Below, one piece after another: positions 7,649-17,300 of a stretch of 64,000 nucleotides of DNA (the stretch's first letter is position 1; every line of letters begins with the position of its first letter). The translations under genes were made by a program, and so were the position numbers. The DNA lies in NCBI GenBank assembly GCA_046350555.1, contig JAXMAF010000016.1, forward strand, positions 62,001-126,000. Direction: 5' to 3'. Source of the stretch: JAXMAF01 sp046350555 (lineage in GTDB: Bacteria > Planctomycetota > Phycisphaerae > Phycisphaerales > SM1A02). Under the pieces are notes generated by a model. It searched no databases, had not been told where the DNA came from, and saw nothing but the letters and a program-made list of their open reading frames with translations.

Positions 7649-10600
7649 GATCTTCCCACCATGATGAAGGGCGCCCAGTGGACCGGATGCGGCCGACGCC
7701 GCAGCAGCGCGAGCTGCGCGGCGCGGAGCGCGGCGCCGGGACGATGCATCCCGCGCGCGGCGGCGCCGTCGATCGTCTCCGCGCGGCCGCACAGGTTCGC
7801 GTAGAAGAGTTCCATCAGCTCGGCGGTGCTCGTGTCGTTGACCGTCCAGAGGCTGACGACCATCGCGCTCGCGCCGGCGGCGAGGAATCCGCGAAGCAGT
7901 CCGAGCATCTCGTCGCCGCCGAAGATGAGGCTCCGGCCGGTGTCGCAGCCGCTGAGCGTGACCAGCGACGCCCGCAGGCGCAGCCGCTGGAGATCGCGCA
8001 CCGTCAGCCAGCGGTCGGCGAGCCGAAGGCCGGAGTTGAGCGGCGCGAGCGCCGAGAAGCGGCCATGACAGGCGATGTGCACGACGTCGGCGCGCGGCAG
8101 CGCGGCGAGCGCCTTGCCGGCCGTGGCGGCGCCGTCCAGGAGAAGCTCGGCGCCGGGCAGCAGCGATGCCACCAGCCGCGCCTCGTCGGCGATGCGCGGC
8201 GCGAAGCCATCGCTCACGCCGACGACCAGCGCGGATGGCGCCGGGCCGCTCGACGCCACGTCGTCCGCGATCGAACTCCGTCCGCGCTGCGCATGGATCC
8301 AGACCCCGGCGGAGGGCGCCGCCGAGCACTCGAATCGCTCGATCAGATGGCTGGCGCCGTCGTGCAGGGCGCTGAACGGAATCGCGTGCAACGGCCCATG
8401 GGGAACGATCACGAGCCGGCCGACGCCGGCGAGATGCTCGACGAGCGCGAAGACGCTGGCTCGATGCGCCGCCTGCAACGTGGGCGCGGAGATCGCCCGC
8501 GAGGCGTTCGCCGCGCGGACTGTCGAGCCGCGCCTTGCCGCAGCGAGCGTCCGGGTTGAACTGACGCGCGCGACCAGGTCCGGACTGGGCGAGGCGTCGC
8601 CAGCCCGCGCACCATCCGCCGCCGGCGACCGCCGGGTCGGCCGTCGAACGCCTGCTGCGCAGGACCCACGCCACGGTTTCGTCGCTTGGCGAGGAAATAC
8701 TCGGATCGTGCCGCTGCATCCTCGGCAAGCGCCTGCCGAACGACCGATGCGTCCACGGGCGTCGCCGATGCGCTGGCCGACCTCGGTCATGGCGAGCCGG
8801 GCGTCGAGCCGATCCAGCGTTGCCGCCGCGCAACAAAGCCGCCACGATTCGTCCGCAAGTCGGCGCTGATCGGCGGGCGTTTCCGTCCATCCGCGAATAG
8901 AGCGCGTTGAGCCCGATTGAGCCGCGCGATCTCCGCGGCGAGTCGCTGTTCGACGGAGCCCGCGGAGGAGCCGCCGGGATCGCCGACCGTCGGGCCCGCG
9001 TCGGAGGCGGGGCGCCGCACCGGCCATCCCGATCAAGCCGGCCGCGGCGAATTTCGACGGCGCCGCGGACCAAATCCAGCAGCCGCCCGGCCTGGGCCTG
9101 CTCGGCGACAAGGAAGCTCTCGGCGATCGCGTCGGCACCACCCTTGTCGAGGATGGCGCGAACGAGATCCTGATGGACGGCGATGCGGTTGCCGAGGAAC
9201 GCCGCCCTGAAGCGGTCCGCCTGGAGCGTGCCGCGCACGCGCTCGACGGCCGCGACGGCCTCGCGGAGGTCCGGCATCGCCAGGCAGGTCGGCCATGCTG
9301 GCATGCACTTCGCCGGGCGCGCCTCGAAGCAGGTCGGCCAGAGCGCCGGAACATCGAGCTTGTCGCGCCGTCCTGATCGCGTGGTCGAGGAGCCGCCGCC
9401 GCCGCGGGACTGGTCGCCGCCGACGAGCCGCCAGCCGCGCCAGGTGATGTCGCGCCACCGCCGCGGCCAGTGGACGATCGCCCAGCGCTCGAGCCGCCCG
9501 CGCGAGCATCGGCGTGCTTGATCGCCTGCCCTGCAGCGATGAGCAGTTCGCCACGAAGCACGTCGACGCGCGCCTCGGCGACGTCATGGCCAAGCTCCGC
9601 GAAGCGCGCGGCCGCCGCGAGGTCGGCCTCGGCCTCGGCGTGCCGCTGAAGGCGGAGGAGCCGCACGACGCGCCTCGAGCGCCGCGGCCGACCTCGAAGG
9701 CGAGCCTCGGCGGCGATCAGCCGCGGCAAGCGCGTCGTCGAAACCCGCGACGGCCTCCTCGGGCAACCCGAGCGCTTCGAGCGCCTCGGCGTGCTCGACG
9801 ATGAGCCGGGCGAGGTGCCCGGGGACCGACTCGGCCTCGAATCGACGCCGCGCCATCTCGAAGTGCACCAGCGCCTCCTCGGAGGGCGGTCTGCGCGTCG
9901 GCAAGGAGGTCAAGGTGTTGCCCTCGATCAGGGCGACGATGAGCTTCGCCGCTCGCGAGGTAGCCGCTGGGCGCGCGGCGAGGAAGGCCGCTCGGCTCCG
10001 CCGAAGTCGTCGCCCAGGAGCAGCGCCTCGCCGCGGCTGTTGTCGATGGCGCCGAGCATCGCCGGCTCGTCCTCGAACGCGGGCCGGGCGCGGGCCAGGT
10101 GCTCCATGGCGCGGGCCGGGTTGCCGAAGTGCTCTTGTGGACGTTGGCGAGGTTGATGTCGACCAGCGCGGCCGCCGCCGGCTCGCCCGCGTCGAGAAGG
10201 ATCGCCCAGCGCCGCGTCGCCCGCGCGGAGCGCCTCCTCGTAGCGGCCAAGCTTGCACAACGGATGCAGCGCGGCCATGCGGGCCCGCGCCGATTCGATC
10301 CGTTCACCGTGCGACGACGCGAGCTGCGCAGCCTCCTCGCAGGCGATCAGCGACTCGTGCAGCCGGCCGCCATACGCGAGCGCCATGCCATGCGCCCGCC
10401 GCGAACGCGAGCGCTCGCGGGGACCGCCGATCCGGTCGGCGAGCTCGATCGCGATGCGCGACGAGTCGATCGCCGCATCGACCTTGGTCGTGGCGAGCCG
10501 CTCCGCCTCGTCGCCGAGCGCGAGCAGCCGCGCGCCGCCACCCGAATCGAGGAGCGTCCGCAGCCGATCCTCGGGACGCGCCGCGAGGAGGTCGCGAAGC

Positions 10601-10683
10601 AGCGTCGCCGGGTCGCGCTGGGGCGCTTGGTCCGGGCCTGGTTGATTGCCGGCGTTGGACATGCGCTCACCGGCACGCGTCAC
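7645..10683 (-). pseudogene. TPR-CHAT (caspase-like) protein, broken by multiple frame changes
   Basis: Coherent protein segments occur in alternating frames over 3 kb. The N-terminal two thirds contain TPR-like helical pairs (for example GNPARAMEHLARARPAF and SEEALVHFEMARRRFEAES). The last ~310 codons, in one frame, form a CHAT domain with the catalytic His in DVVHIACHG (about 8080) and Cys in LSGCDTG (about 7945), plus LVIVPHGPLHAIPFSAL. At least six 1-nt shifts would be needed to join the parts. Because carB and purL in the same window have similar breaks, sequencing indels are more likely than decay, but a real pseudogene is possible. The start is GTG at 10683, overlapping the upstream stop, or ATG at 10662. 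CHAT proteases are caspase relatives activated by partner signals. Confidence 0.75.
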
Positions 10684-11348
10684 GGCACCTCGACGTCGCG
10701 AACGACCACGACGGCGTCGGACACGCCCGCCAGGAGGTCGTACCGACCGGGACGCACGGCGATGCTGAACATGCCGTGGGCGTCGACGCTCGCCTCCTCG
10801 ACGACGTCGCGGGTGCCCGAGCGCGCGAACGCGACGCGCGGATCGGCGCTGGCGCGCGACGGCGACGTCGACACCTGCCCGATCACCTGGCGCAGCGCCT
10901 GTGGGCGGCGCTCGGTCTCGAGCAGCAGCGGTTCGATCTGGAGGTCGATCTCCACTCCGTCCGCCTCGAAGACCAGGCTCTGGGGTTCCGCGCCTCCACG
11001 GAACCCAGCCAGCGCCGGATCCTGTCGATTGTCATGGACGAGGCGCGCCACGACCTCGACGAGTCCTTCCCACCATCGGCCGGAGCGCGGCACGGCTCCG
11101 GCCGCCGAAGCCAGTCGGCGGATCGCCGCACCGACACGCCGCACGGCCTCCGGCGACGGCTCGAAGCCGTCGTCGCGCCGCATGGCGTCGATGATCGACC
11201 GCAGCTCGCGCACCTGCGACGCCGCCGCCGCATCGGCGTCGACGGCCCGCTGCGCGGCGGCCGCCTCGTCCGGGGCGAGCTCGCCGGCGGCGAGCGACGC
11301 CAGCCGCTCGAACTCGCCATCGGAGAAGTTGGGGCGCATCGAGGCCAT
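10680..11348 (-). CDS. Putative anti-sigma-like regulator between ECF sigma and TPR-CHAT genes
   Basis: The protein has 222 residues. It has an N-terminal acidic helical region (FSDGEFERLASLAAGEL...) like the head of anti-sigma factors, but no zinc-binding HxxxCxxC and no clear membrane segment. The C-terminal half looks beta-rich (FEADGVEIDLQIEPLLLE and GMFSIAVRPGRYDLLAGV), like a carboxypeptidase-regulatory or Ig-type domain. The sigma stop and this start are spaced as TGAGATG. The far end overlaps the next gene as GTGA. Position makes a sigma regulator the likeliest role; no family is firmly recognised. Confidence 0.6.
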   Translation of the reverse strand: MASMRPNFSDGEFERLASLAAGELAPDEAAAAQRAVDADAAAASQVRELRSIIDAMRRDDGFEPSPEAVRRVGAAIRRLASAAGAVPRSGRWWEGLVEVVARLVHDNRQDPALAGFRGGAEPQSLVFEADGVEIDLQIEPLLLETERRPQALRQVIGQVSTSPSRASADPRVAFARSGTRDVVEEASVDAHGMFSIAVRPGRYDLLAGVSDAVVVVRDVEVP

Positions 11349-11349
11349 C

Positions 11350-12018
11350 TCAGGTGAGTCGAGCGGACGGTGGCGCCGCTGATACGCCGAGTTGCCGATT
11401 TCGTCCGACCGGATCGCCGGTCGTTTCCGGGGCGGCGTCATCGGTCCGAAGCAGCTCGGCGAGCTTCTTCAGGCAGCGACCGCGGGTTGGACCGATGCTG
11501 CCGATGGGAATGCCCAGTTCCTCCGCGATCGCCTCGTAGCGGGTCTCGGCGCGCCGAAAATAGATCGCCCGAAGAAGCTCCTCGCAGCGCCCACCCTGCC
11601 TGCCGAGGGCGATCAGCGCGTGGTTGACGCGATCCTGGGTCTCCCATCGCTCGGCCAGCGCCTCCGGCGGAGCGCTCAGGTCCTCGAATGCCCGCTCGAT
11701 TCCCTCGCCGCCCTCGTGTCGGGCCAGCGAACCCGTCGGACCGATCGCTCCGCGGGCGCGGCCGACCCGCCAGCTCTCCCGGTGCGCGCTGGTGATGAGC
11801 CACGCCGAGAGCTTGGTCGGATCCTTGAGCTGGGCCATCGACTGGAAGGCGGCGACGAAGACCGACTGCATGACGTCCTCCGCGTCGTCGGCCGCGAGGC
11901 CGTAGCGGCGCGGCACGGAGTAGACGAGCCTCGCGTACCGCTCGACGAGCGCATCCCAGGCGCCGGCGTCGCCGGCGCGGCACCGAAGGACGAGCTCGGT
12001 TGAATCGGCGGCGGCCAT
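11350..12018 (-). CDS. ECF-type RNA polymerase sigma factor
   Basis: The protein has 222 residues. Region 2 includes ELVLRCRAGDAGAWDALVERY and DDAEDVMQSVFVAAFQSM. Region 4 includes RYEAIAEELGIPIGSIGPTRGRCLKKLAELL, a helix-turn-helix. A TATCGT hexamer ends 7 nt before the ATG, suggesting a leaderless message and autoregulation from its own promoter. It heads an operon of putative regulator, TPR-CHAT and subtilase, so those are its likely targets. The C-terminal ~25 residues are a low-complexity tail. Planctomycetes carry many ECF groups of this kind, often beside CHAT or protease genes. Confidence 0.92.
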   Translation of the reverse strand: MAAADSTELVLRCRAGDAGAWDALVERYARLVYSVPRRYGLAADDAEDVMQSVFVAAFQSMAQLKDPTKLSAWLITSAHRESWRVGRARGAIGPTGSLARHEGGEGIERAFEDLSAPPEALAERWETQDRVNHALIALGRQGGRCEELLRAIYFRRAETRYEAIAEELGIPIGSIGPTRGRCLKKLAELLRTDDAAPETTGDPVGRNRQLGVSAAPPSARLT

Positions 12019-12254
12019 GCACGGGACGATAGTGGCGATCCGGCGAACCCTGGGCGCGATGGGTCGGTCTCCGGCGACCGCGCGCCAAGCGGGGCGACGG
12101 CCAGAGGCGCGTAACCAGCGGGCATCGCCTGCATCTCAAGGCCACGCTTCGCGGCGGATCGGGGGCGTTGGTCCCTCTGCCGCTCGCTCGGGGCGCTCGC
12201 CCCATGCAGCGACCCGTCCAGCACACACACCATCGAACGAAAGGGAATCGATCC

Positions 12255-12893
12255 ATGAACAAGCGAACCGCCATCATCGCCGTCGCCGGACTTGCCATCG
12301 CCGCCGCCGGCTGGGCCGCCTTCCGCCCCGAGCTGCTCTTCGTCGACAAGCGGGTGAACGAGCCGTTCCCCGTCGCGTCGGCCGCTGCGACAAGGAGCAC
12401 AGGCATGACCATGCAGGCGGGCGCGGCCTCCGGCATGGGCATGAGCTCCGGCATGGGCGCGGCCTCCGGCATGGGCGCGGGCTCGTCCATGGCACCGCCG
12501 CCGATCTCGCCCATGGTCGCCCCGCCAAACGCCGCGACGGCCATCGCCACGGGCATGTTCCACAGTGGCGCACACGAGACCAGGGGCACCGCGACCATCC
12601 ACCGGCTCGCCGATGGCACGCGCGTCCTGCGCTTCACCGACTTCGAGACGAGCAACGGACCCGACGTGCGCGTGCTGCTCATCGCCGCGAACGACGCGAC
12701 CGACAACGACACCGTGAAGGCCAGCGCGCCGCTCGAGCTGGCGCCGCTCAAGGGCAATGTCGGCGACCAGAACTACGACATTCCCACAAGCGTCGATCTC
12801 GGCAGGTACCGCGCCGTCACCATCTGGTGCAACCGATTCAACGTGAACTTCGGAACGGCGCCGCTGACGAGCGCGACGCAGCCCGGCACGTGA
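12255..12893 (+). CDS. Exported DM13-domain protein
   Basis: The protein has 212 residues. An N-terminal hydrophobic anchor or signal (AIIAVAGLAIAAAGWAAF) is followed by a Met/Gly/Ser-rich linker with GMGMSSGMGAASGMGAG. The C-terminal DM13 domain contains HETRGTATIHRLADGTRVLRFTDF, PDVRVLLIAAND, YDIPTSVDLGRYRAVTIWCNRFNVNF. DM13 domains are thought to act in redox or electron-transfer reactions at the cell surface, and the WC near the end is the typical conserved cysteine. The Met-rich linker could bind copper, which is only a suggestion. A GAAAGGGAA stretch precedes the ATG. The TGA stop lies at the edge of a palindromic repeat copy. Confidence 0.85.
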   Translation: MNKRTAIIAVAGLAIAAAGWAAFRPELLFVDKRVNEPFPVASAAATRSTGMTMQAGAASGMGMSSGMGAASGMGAGSSMAPPPISPMVAPPNAATAIATGMFHSGAHETRGTATIHRLADGTRVLRFTDFETSNGPDVRVLLIAANDATDNDTVKASAPLELAPLKGNVGDQNYDIPTSVDLGRYRAVTIWCNRFNVNFGTAPLTSATQPGT

Positions 12894-12995
12894 TACGCAT
12901 TCCAGTAGACCTCCATGCGTTCGACCGCTTGCCCACAGCGGCGCCTTGCGGCGGAACTGGGTTGGGTGGGGCGCGAGAGCCAACTGGGACGCGTC
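12892..12995 (+). repeat. Palindromic ~105-bp dispersed repeat, copy 1
   Basis: The copy begins GATACGCATTCCAG and ends CTGGGACGCGTC. The ends are imperfect inverted repeats, and the middle carries a conserved CCCACAGCGGCG...AACTGGGTTGGGTGGGGCGCGAGA. The first bases contribute the TGA of the DM13 gene. Other copies lie at 14100, 15684, 17009 (degenerate) and 33948. Confidence 0.85.
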
Positions 12996-13068
12996 GGAGC
13001 GCCACACCGCGGCCGAGTGGCGGCCGGGCCCATGCGGCGCGTCTCCGCGCATCCGATACGATCCGGGA

Positions 13069-14100
13069 ATGTCCTCCCCAACGCTTCGCTGCGGCGTCGT
13101 CGGTGTCGGCCGCATGGGTCGGCACCATGCGCGGCTCTACGCCAGGACCGATGGCTGCGAGCTGGTCGGCGTCGTCGACAGCGATCCGCAGCGGCGAAGC
13201 ATGATCGTCGAGGAATACGGCGGAACGCCATGCGCGGACGTGGACCAGCTCCTGTCGCTCGGCGTCGACGCCGTGACCGTCGCCGTGCCGACGGTGCATC
13301 ACCGCGCCGCCGCCGAGCCGCTCCTGCGACGGGGCGTGGCGTGCCTCATCGAGAAGCCGCTCGCGCCGGACGTGCGCGACGCCCGGGCCATCGCCGACGC
13401 CGCGGCCGCCAGCGGCGCCATCCTTCAGGTCGGGCACGTCGTCCGCTACGACCCGGTGATGGTCGCGGTGCGCGCCCTTGCGGACCTCGCGCCGCGCTTC
13501 GTCGAGATCGACCGCGTCAGCCCGATGACCTTCCGGAGCATCGACGTCGGCGTCGTGCTCGACATGATGATCCACGACATCGACGTGCTGCTCATGCTCG
13601 TCGGCCGCGAGCCCGACGAGGTGCACGCCAGCGCCGTGGGCGTGCTTGGCGACGCCGAGGACGTGTGCAACGCGCGACTCGTCTTCCACGCCCGCGGCGA
13701 CGCGCCCGCGTGCGTCGCGAACGTGACCGCCAGCCGGCTGGCGCTCAAGACCGAGCGCAAGATCCGCATCATCGGCGAGTCGCTCTACGTCTCCGCCGAC
13801 TTCGTGGCCCGCAGCGGCACGGTGGTGCGCAAGAACGCCAACGCCGCGAAGCTCGACGAGCTGCGCCGCAGGATCGGGCAAGGCGACGATCTCTCGGGGC
13901 TCAACTTCCTCGAGCTGGTCACGATCGACCCGCTCGTGGTCGGCGACGGCGAGCCGCTGCGCCTCCAGCTCGACGACTTCCTCAAGGCGGTCCGCACGGG
14001 CCAGCGGCCGCAGGTCGACGCCGAGGCCGGCTTCGCCGCCGTGCGCACCGCCGAGCGCATCGTCGCCGAGGCGCGGCGCGCGGGATCGAAGCGCGTCTGA
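13069..14100 (+). CDS. Gfo/Idh/MocA-family NAD(P)-dependent oxidoreductase
   Basis: The protein has 343 residues with the N-terminal Rossmann motif GVVGVGRMGRHHARLY and the EKPLA signature (CLIEKPLAPD). HDIDVLLMLVG lies in the C-terminal dimerisation half. Family members oxidise or reduce sugar or amino-sugar hydroxyls. This one resembles nucleotide-sugar dehydrogenases such as UDP-GlcNAc 3-dehydrogenase, but the substrate is not decided by sequence. A TACGAT hexamer ends 6 nt before the ATG, which points to leaderless transcription and fixes the start. A palindromic repeat copy lies upstream and another begins at the stop codon. Confidence 0.9.
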   Translation: MSSPTLRCGVVGVGRMGRHHARLYARTDGCELVGVVDSDPQRRSMIVEEYGGTPCADVDQLLSLGVDAVTVAVPTVHHRAAAEPLLRRGVACLIEKPLAPDVRDARAIADAAAASGAILQVGHVVRYDPVMVAVRALADLAPRFVEIDRVSPMTFRSIDVGVVLDMMIHDIDVLLMLVGREPDEVHASAVGVLGDAEDVCNARLVFHARGDAPACVANVTASRLALKTERKIRIIGESLYVSADFVARSGTVVRKNANAAKLDELRRRIGQGDDLSGLNFLELVTIDPLVVGDGEPLRLQLDDFLKAVRTGQRPQVDAEAGFAAVRTAERIVAEARRAGSKRV

Positions 14101-14206
14101 TGCGCGTCCCGGTTGATTCTCGCGCCCCACCCACAACCCAATTCCGCCGTGAGATACCGCCGTGGGCACGGGGTCCAGCGCATGGAGGTCTGCTGGAATC
14201 CGCATG
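14100..14206 (-). repeat. Palindromic ~105-bp dispersed repeat, copy 2
   Basis: The copy is in opposite orientation to copy 1. It begins TGATGCGCGTCCCGG, with the TGA forming the oxidoreductase stop, and ends TGCTGGAATCCGCATG. It lies between two convergent genes. Confidence 0.85.
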
Positions 14207-14253
14207 AGTTCCGTCGCGTTCGGCCGGAGTCGACGCGACGACGCGAATGCGGA

Positions 14254-15675
14254 TCACCTCGCCCGCCTGGCGGTCCGCGCACCCGGCGCGCCCGGCGCGC
14301 CCTTCGCGGTCGGCGCCCCGTCGTCGAGCGCCCGCACCATCGCCGCGGACTCGCGCTCGCGCTCGGCGAATCGCTCGGCGCGGCGCTCGAGCCCGTCGAT
14401 CGCGTCGCTGGCGTGATGGACGCAGGTGGATCGACGACATCGCGAGCAGCAGGAGCCCGTAGGCGAAGCCGTAGAAGGCGGTGCACGCGGCAATCGGGAC
14501 GAGCACGAAGAGCAGGAGCGTCGCGAGGTTCTGGCCGAGGCCCAGGACCAGCACCGGCAGCAGCGGCGCAAAGAGGGCGCACGATCCCGATGCACCGAGG
14601 TAGCGGTCGGCGCGATCGTCGCGCATCCACCACGCGAGGCTGCGCAGGTGGAAGCTCGCCGGGGCCAGCGCCAGGAGCCCGAATCCGACCGACACGAGCA
14701 GCAGCGCCGTCGTCGTCCGGCTCGCGGTGCCCTTGATCGCCATCGGCGCCGCGAAGATCGGTGTCGCCAGCCAGACGACCGCACCGAAGCGGGCCAGCCG
14801 CCGCATGCGATCGTGCGGGCGCGAAGCCGTTGGCCTGCGCCGCCGGTTCCTCCAGCGTCGGCGTCACCAGCCACGTCGCGACGGCGAGGCCGATGGCGTA
14901 GATGGCGGCGCCGATCGCCGCGATCGACGAGCCCGGGACGAGCGGCGCCGCCAGGAATCCAAGAGTGGCGCCGATGCAGCCGGTGGTCGTGACGAACCCC
15001 GAGGAACCGATCGACGCCGAGGTTGGCCGCATGGCCACGACGACCGGCGACCACGAGCGCCGCGGCCAGGGCGAGCCGGGTGCGCATCAGCCGCACGAAC
15101 GGAACGGGCATGGCCGACATCGGCGCATCCCCGCGCTGCCGTCGCGAGATCGGCGCGCCGCATTCCGGACAGCGCCGTCCGGCGAGCCCGCGCAGGTCGT
15201 AGCCGCAGCGCGCACACGTCGGCGTCCGCTCGGGCTCCTTCGGGTTCGCCGCGGACGACGGGCGCTCGGGACCGGGCGGTGGCGGCATGCCGAGGCCGCA
15301 CGAACGGCACGCACCGTGGTCCACGGCGAGCATGGGCTCGCCGCAGCGCGGACAGGGCGTCGGGTCGCTGCTGAGCCAGTGCAGTGCCTTTTGCCATCCG
15401 GGCTCGGCGCGGGTGGCGCCGGCGGTGGATGCGCCGCACTCCGGACATCGGTCCGAGGCGATGCCGCGCAGGCTGTACCCGCACGCGCCGCACACCTTCG
15501 TCTGCACGTCGGCGGGGCCTTCGAGATGGACCGAGGCGCTCACCGGCAATCCGCACGTCGGACAGTGCGCCTTGACCGAGAGCGCGCGGAGGTTGGTTCC
15601 ACAGCGGACGCAGGGCAGCCGGAATCCGCCCGATTCGCTGAGCGGGCGTGGATGGTTCGTTCGCCCCGACGACAC
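14254..15675 (-). pseudogene. Zinc-ribbon multi-pass membrane protein with frame breaks
   Basis: The N-terminal ~200 codons hold four CxxC-type zinc ribbons (CVRCGTN, CGACGYSLRG, CPRCGEPM and CARCGYDLRG...CPECG). The repeated YDLRG/YSLRG next to CPECG is typical of a planctomycete membrane-protein family of unknown function. Hydrophobic segments follow in other frames: IGATLGFLAAPLVPG..., TTALLLVSVGFGLLALAPA and LATLLLFVLVPIAACTAFYGF. At least three 1-nt shifts separate these parts, so the gene is either broken or mis-sequenced. The GTG at 15675 is a plausible start just outside a palindromic repeat; the start is uncertain. Confidence 0.65.
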
Positions 15676-15683
15676 GCGTGACG

Positions 15684-15788
15684 TTATGCGCGTCCCAGTT
15701 GACTCTCGCGCCCCACCCAACCCAATTCGGCCGTGAGACGCCGCTGTGGACAGGGGGTCGAGCGCATGGCGGTCTCCTGGAATCCGTC
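15684..15788 (-). repeat. Palindromic ~105-bp dispersed repeat, copy 3
   Basis: The copy begins TATGCGCGTCCCAGTTGACT and ends CTCCTGGAATCCGTC. It sits 30 bp from the purQ stop and next to the start of the zinc-ribbon gene, in the same orientation as copy 2 and very similar to it. Confidence 0.85.
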
Positions 15789-15817
15789 TGACGCGCCGAC
15801 GCGAGCGACGCGGAGGT

Positions 15818-16660
15818 TCACCGCGCGGAAGCCGTCGCCGTGCGCGACGCGACGGCGTGGCGCACGGCGTTGCGGAACATCGCAAGCCCGATCGGCTCGC
15901 CGGCCGTCTCGTCGTCGGGCAGGCGCGTCCAGAAGGGATGCTGCGTCCATTGCGTGTACCGCTCCGGATGCGGCATGAGGCCGAAGACGAGGCCCGAGGC
16001 ATCGCAGATTCCCGCGATGTCGGCCACGGATCCGTTGGGGTTGTCGTCGGCCGCGTAGCGGATCGCGACCTGGCCGCGGCGCTCCAGCTCGTGGCGCAGC
16101 GCGTCGTCGCAGACGAACCGCCCTTCGCCGTGGGCGATAGGCAGCATCCGCGTCGATCCGGACGAACGCAGGCCGCGTGTCCAGATGCAGCGCGCCTCCT
16201 CGGGGATCTCGACGCGGACCCAGCGATCGCTGAAGCGCGCCGAGGCGTTGTCCATCAGCGCGATGGTGGGCGTCGCGGCCTGCGCGGGCCACGGCACGCC
16301 GGCGTCTGGACCCGGCAGCAGTCCGGCCTGCACGGCGATCTGGAACCCGTTGCACGGCGCGATGAGCGGCACCCCGCGCTCGATCGCGGCGACGAGCGCC
16401 GGGTAGATGCTCCGGCGGATCAGTTGCGCCATGATGCGGCCCGCGGCGACGTCGTCGCCGTACGAGAAGCCGCCCGGCAGGCCGATGAGCTCGAACCGCG
16501 CGAGCAGCGCCGGCTCGGCGACGAGGCGCTTGAGGAGGATCGACTCCACCTCGGCGCCGGCAAGCCGGAACGCCTCGACCAGCTCGCCGTCGCAGTTGAT
16601 CCCCGGAGCCGTGATGACGAGCGCTGCGGGCGCGGGAGGCGCGGTGGGCACGTTTGGCAT
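15818..16660 (-). CDS. purQ: Phosphoribosylformylglycinamidine synthase, glutaminase subunit PurQ
   Basis: The protein has 280 residues and supplies ammonia from glutamine to PurL in the fourth step of purine synthesis. It is a class I glutamine amidotransferase: the nucleophile Cys is in APCNGFQIAVQAG, GLPGGFSYGDD lies earlier, and the His-Glu pair is in MPHPERY near the C-terminus. The ATG at 16660 is preceded by an in-frame extension without family similarity, so it is the best start. A TACGCT hexamer 31 nt upstream may be its -10 box. purL lies upstream on the same strand, but a 640-bp repeat-rich gap separates them. Confidence 0.95.
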   Translation of the reverse strand: MPNVPTAPPAPAALVITAPGINCDGELVEAFRLAGAEVESILLKRLVAEPALLARFELIGLPGGFSYGDDVAAGRIMAQLIRRSIYPALVAAIERGVPLIAPCNGFQIAVQAGLLPGPDAGVPWPAQAATPTIALMDNASARFSDRWVRVEIPEEARCIWTRGLRSSGSTRMLPIAHGEGRFVCDDALRHELERRGQVAIRYAADDNPNGSVADIAGICDASGLVFGLMPHPERYTQWTQHPFWTRLPDDETAGEPIGLAMFRNAVRHAVASRTATASAR

Positions 16661-16705
16661 GGTGGTGGTCGCGGGGTCGGGTCGAACGTGAGCGTACTCG
16701 CGTTG

Positions 16706-16900
16706 GGCCGCGGAGGGACGCTGAGGAGAGATCAGCCGCGGAGGGCCGCGGAGGGACGCGGAGGAGGGATGAGCCGCGGAGGGACGCGGAGAGACGCGGA
16801 GGAGGGATTGGCCGCGGAGGGCCGCGGAGAGACGCGGAGGAGGGATGAGCCGCGGAGGGACGCGGAGAGGCGCGGAGGAGGGATCAGCCGCGGAGGTCGC
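16706..16900 (+). repeat. CCGCGGAGGG-type repeat array C
   Basis: Irregular tandem GCCGCGGAGGGACGCGGAG units lie between purQ and purL, in the same orientation as array A. Its inverse partner is array D at 17164-17293. Confidence 0.85.
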
Positions 16901-17008
16901 GGCGTCGAGGGCATGTGGTGCGGGAACGCGGTTGAACACAGTCGGAGCGCGCCGCGCAGCACGTGGGTCCCATCCGAATTCCTCTTGACCATCGATCCAA
17001 GGCCCTCT

Positions 17009-17114
17009 TGCGCGTCCCTCTTGACTCCAGCGCCCCTCCCCGAAGACCCAATCCCACACCGAGATGCCACTGCGGACAAGGGGTCGAACGACATGGAGTT
17101 CTGGCGGAATCCGA
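17009..17114 (-). repeat. Degenerate copy 4 of the palindromic dispersed repeat
   Basis: It keeps the frame of copies 2 and 3 (TGCGCGTCCCTCTTGACTC...GACAAGGGGTCGA...TGGAGTTCTGGCGGAATCC) but has many substitutions. It sits between arrays C and D, so one repeat family is nested between inverted arms of another. No gene is seen in 16661-17300. Confidence 0.7.
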
Positions 17115-17163
17115 ATCCCAGTTCACTCCGCTCCGTGACAGTCCCATGCCATCAAAGACGATT

Positions 17164-17293
17164 CCTCTCCGCGTCCCTCCGCGGCCCTCCGCGGCTAATT
17201 CCTCTCCGCGTCTCTCCGCGGCCCTCCGCGGCTGATCTCTGCTCAGCGTCTCTCCGCGGCTAATCTCTCCTCGGCGTCCTCCGCGGCCACCCG
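17164..17293 (-). repeat. CCGCGGAGGG-type repeat array D (inverse)
   Basis: Units of CTCCGCGTCCCTCCGCGGC run up to the 3' end of purL. Together with array C they form inverted arms around a 263-bp spacer. Confidence 0.85.
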
Positions 17294-17300
17294 CCGCGCC

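Noticed and set aside
6155..9304. One 1,049-residue protein spanning subtilase and upstream DNA
   Set aside because: The upstream part of this frame is mostly antisense-like Arg-rich sequence; the subtilase has its own ATG overlapping the CHAT stop.
16706..17293. CRISPR array or tandem gene remnant
   Set aside because: Same low-complexity repeat family as at 4.1-4.7 kb; no spacers and no coding potential.
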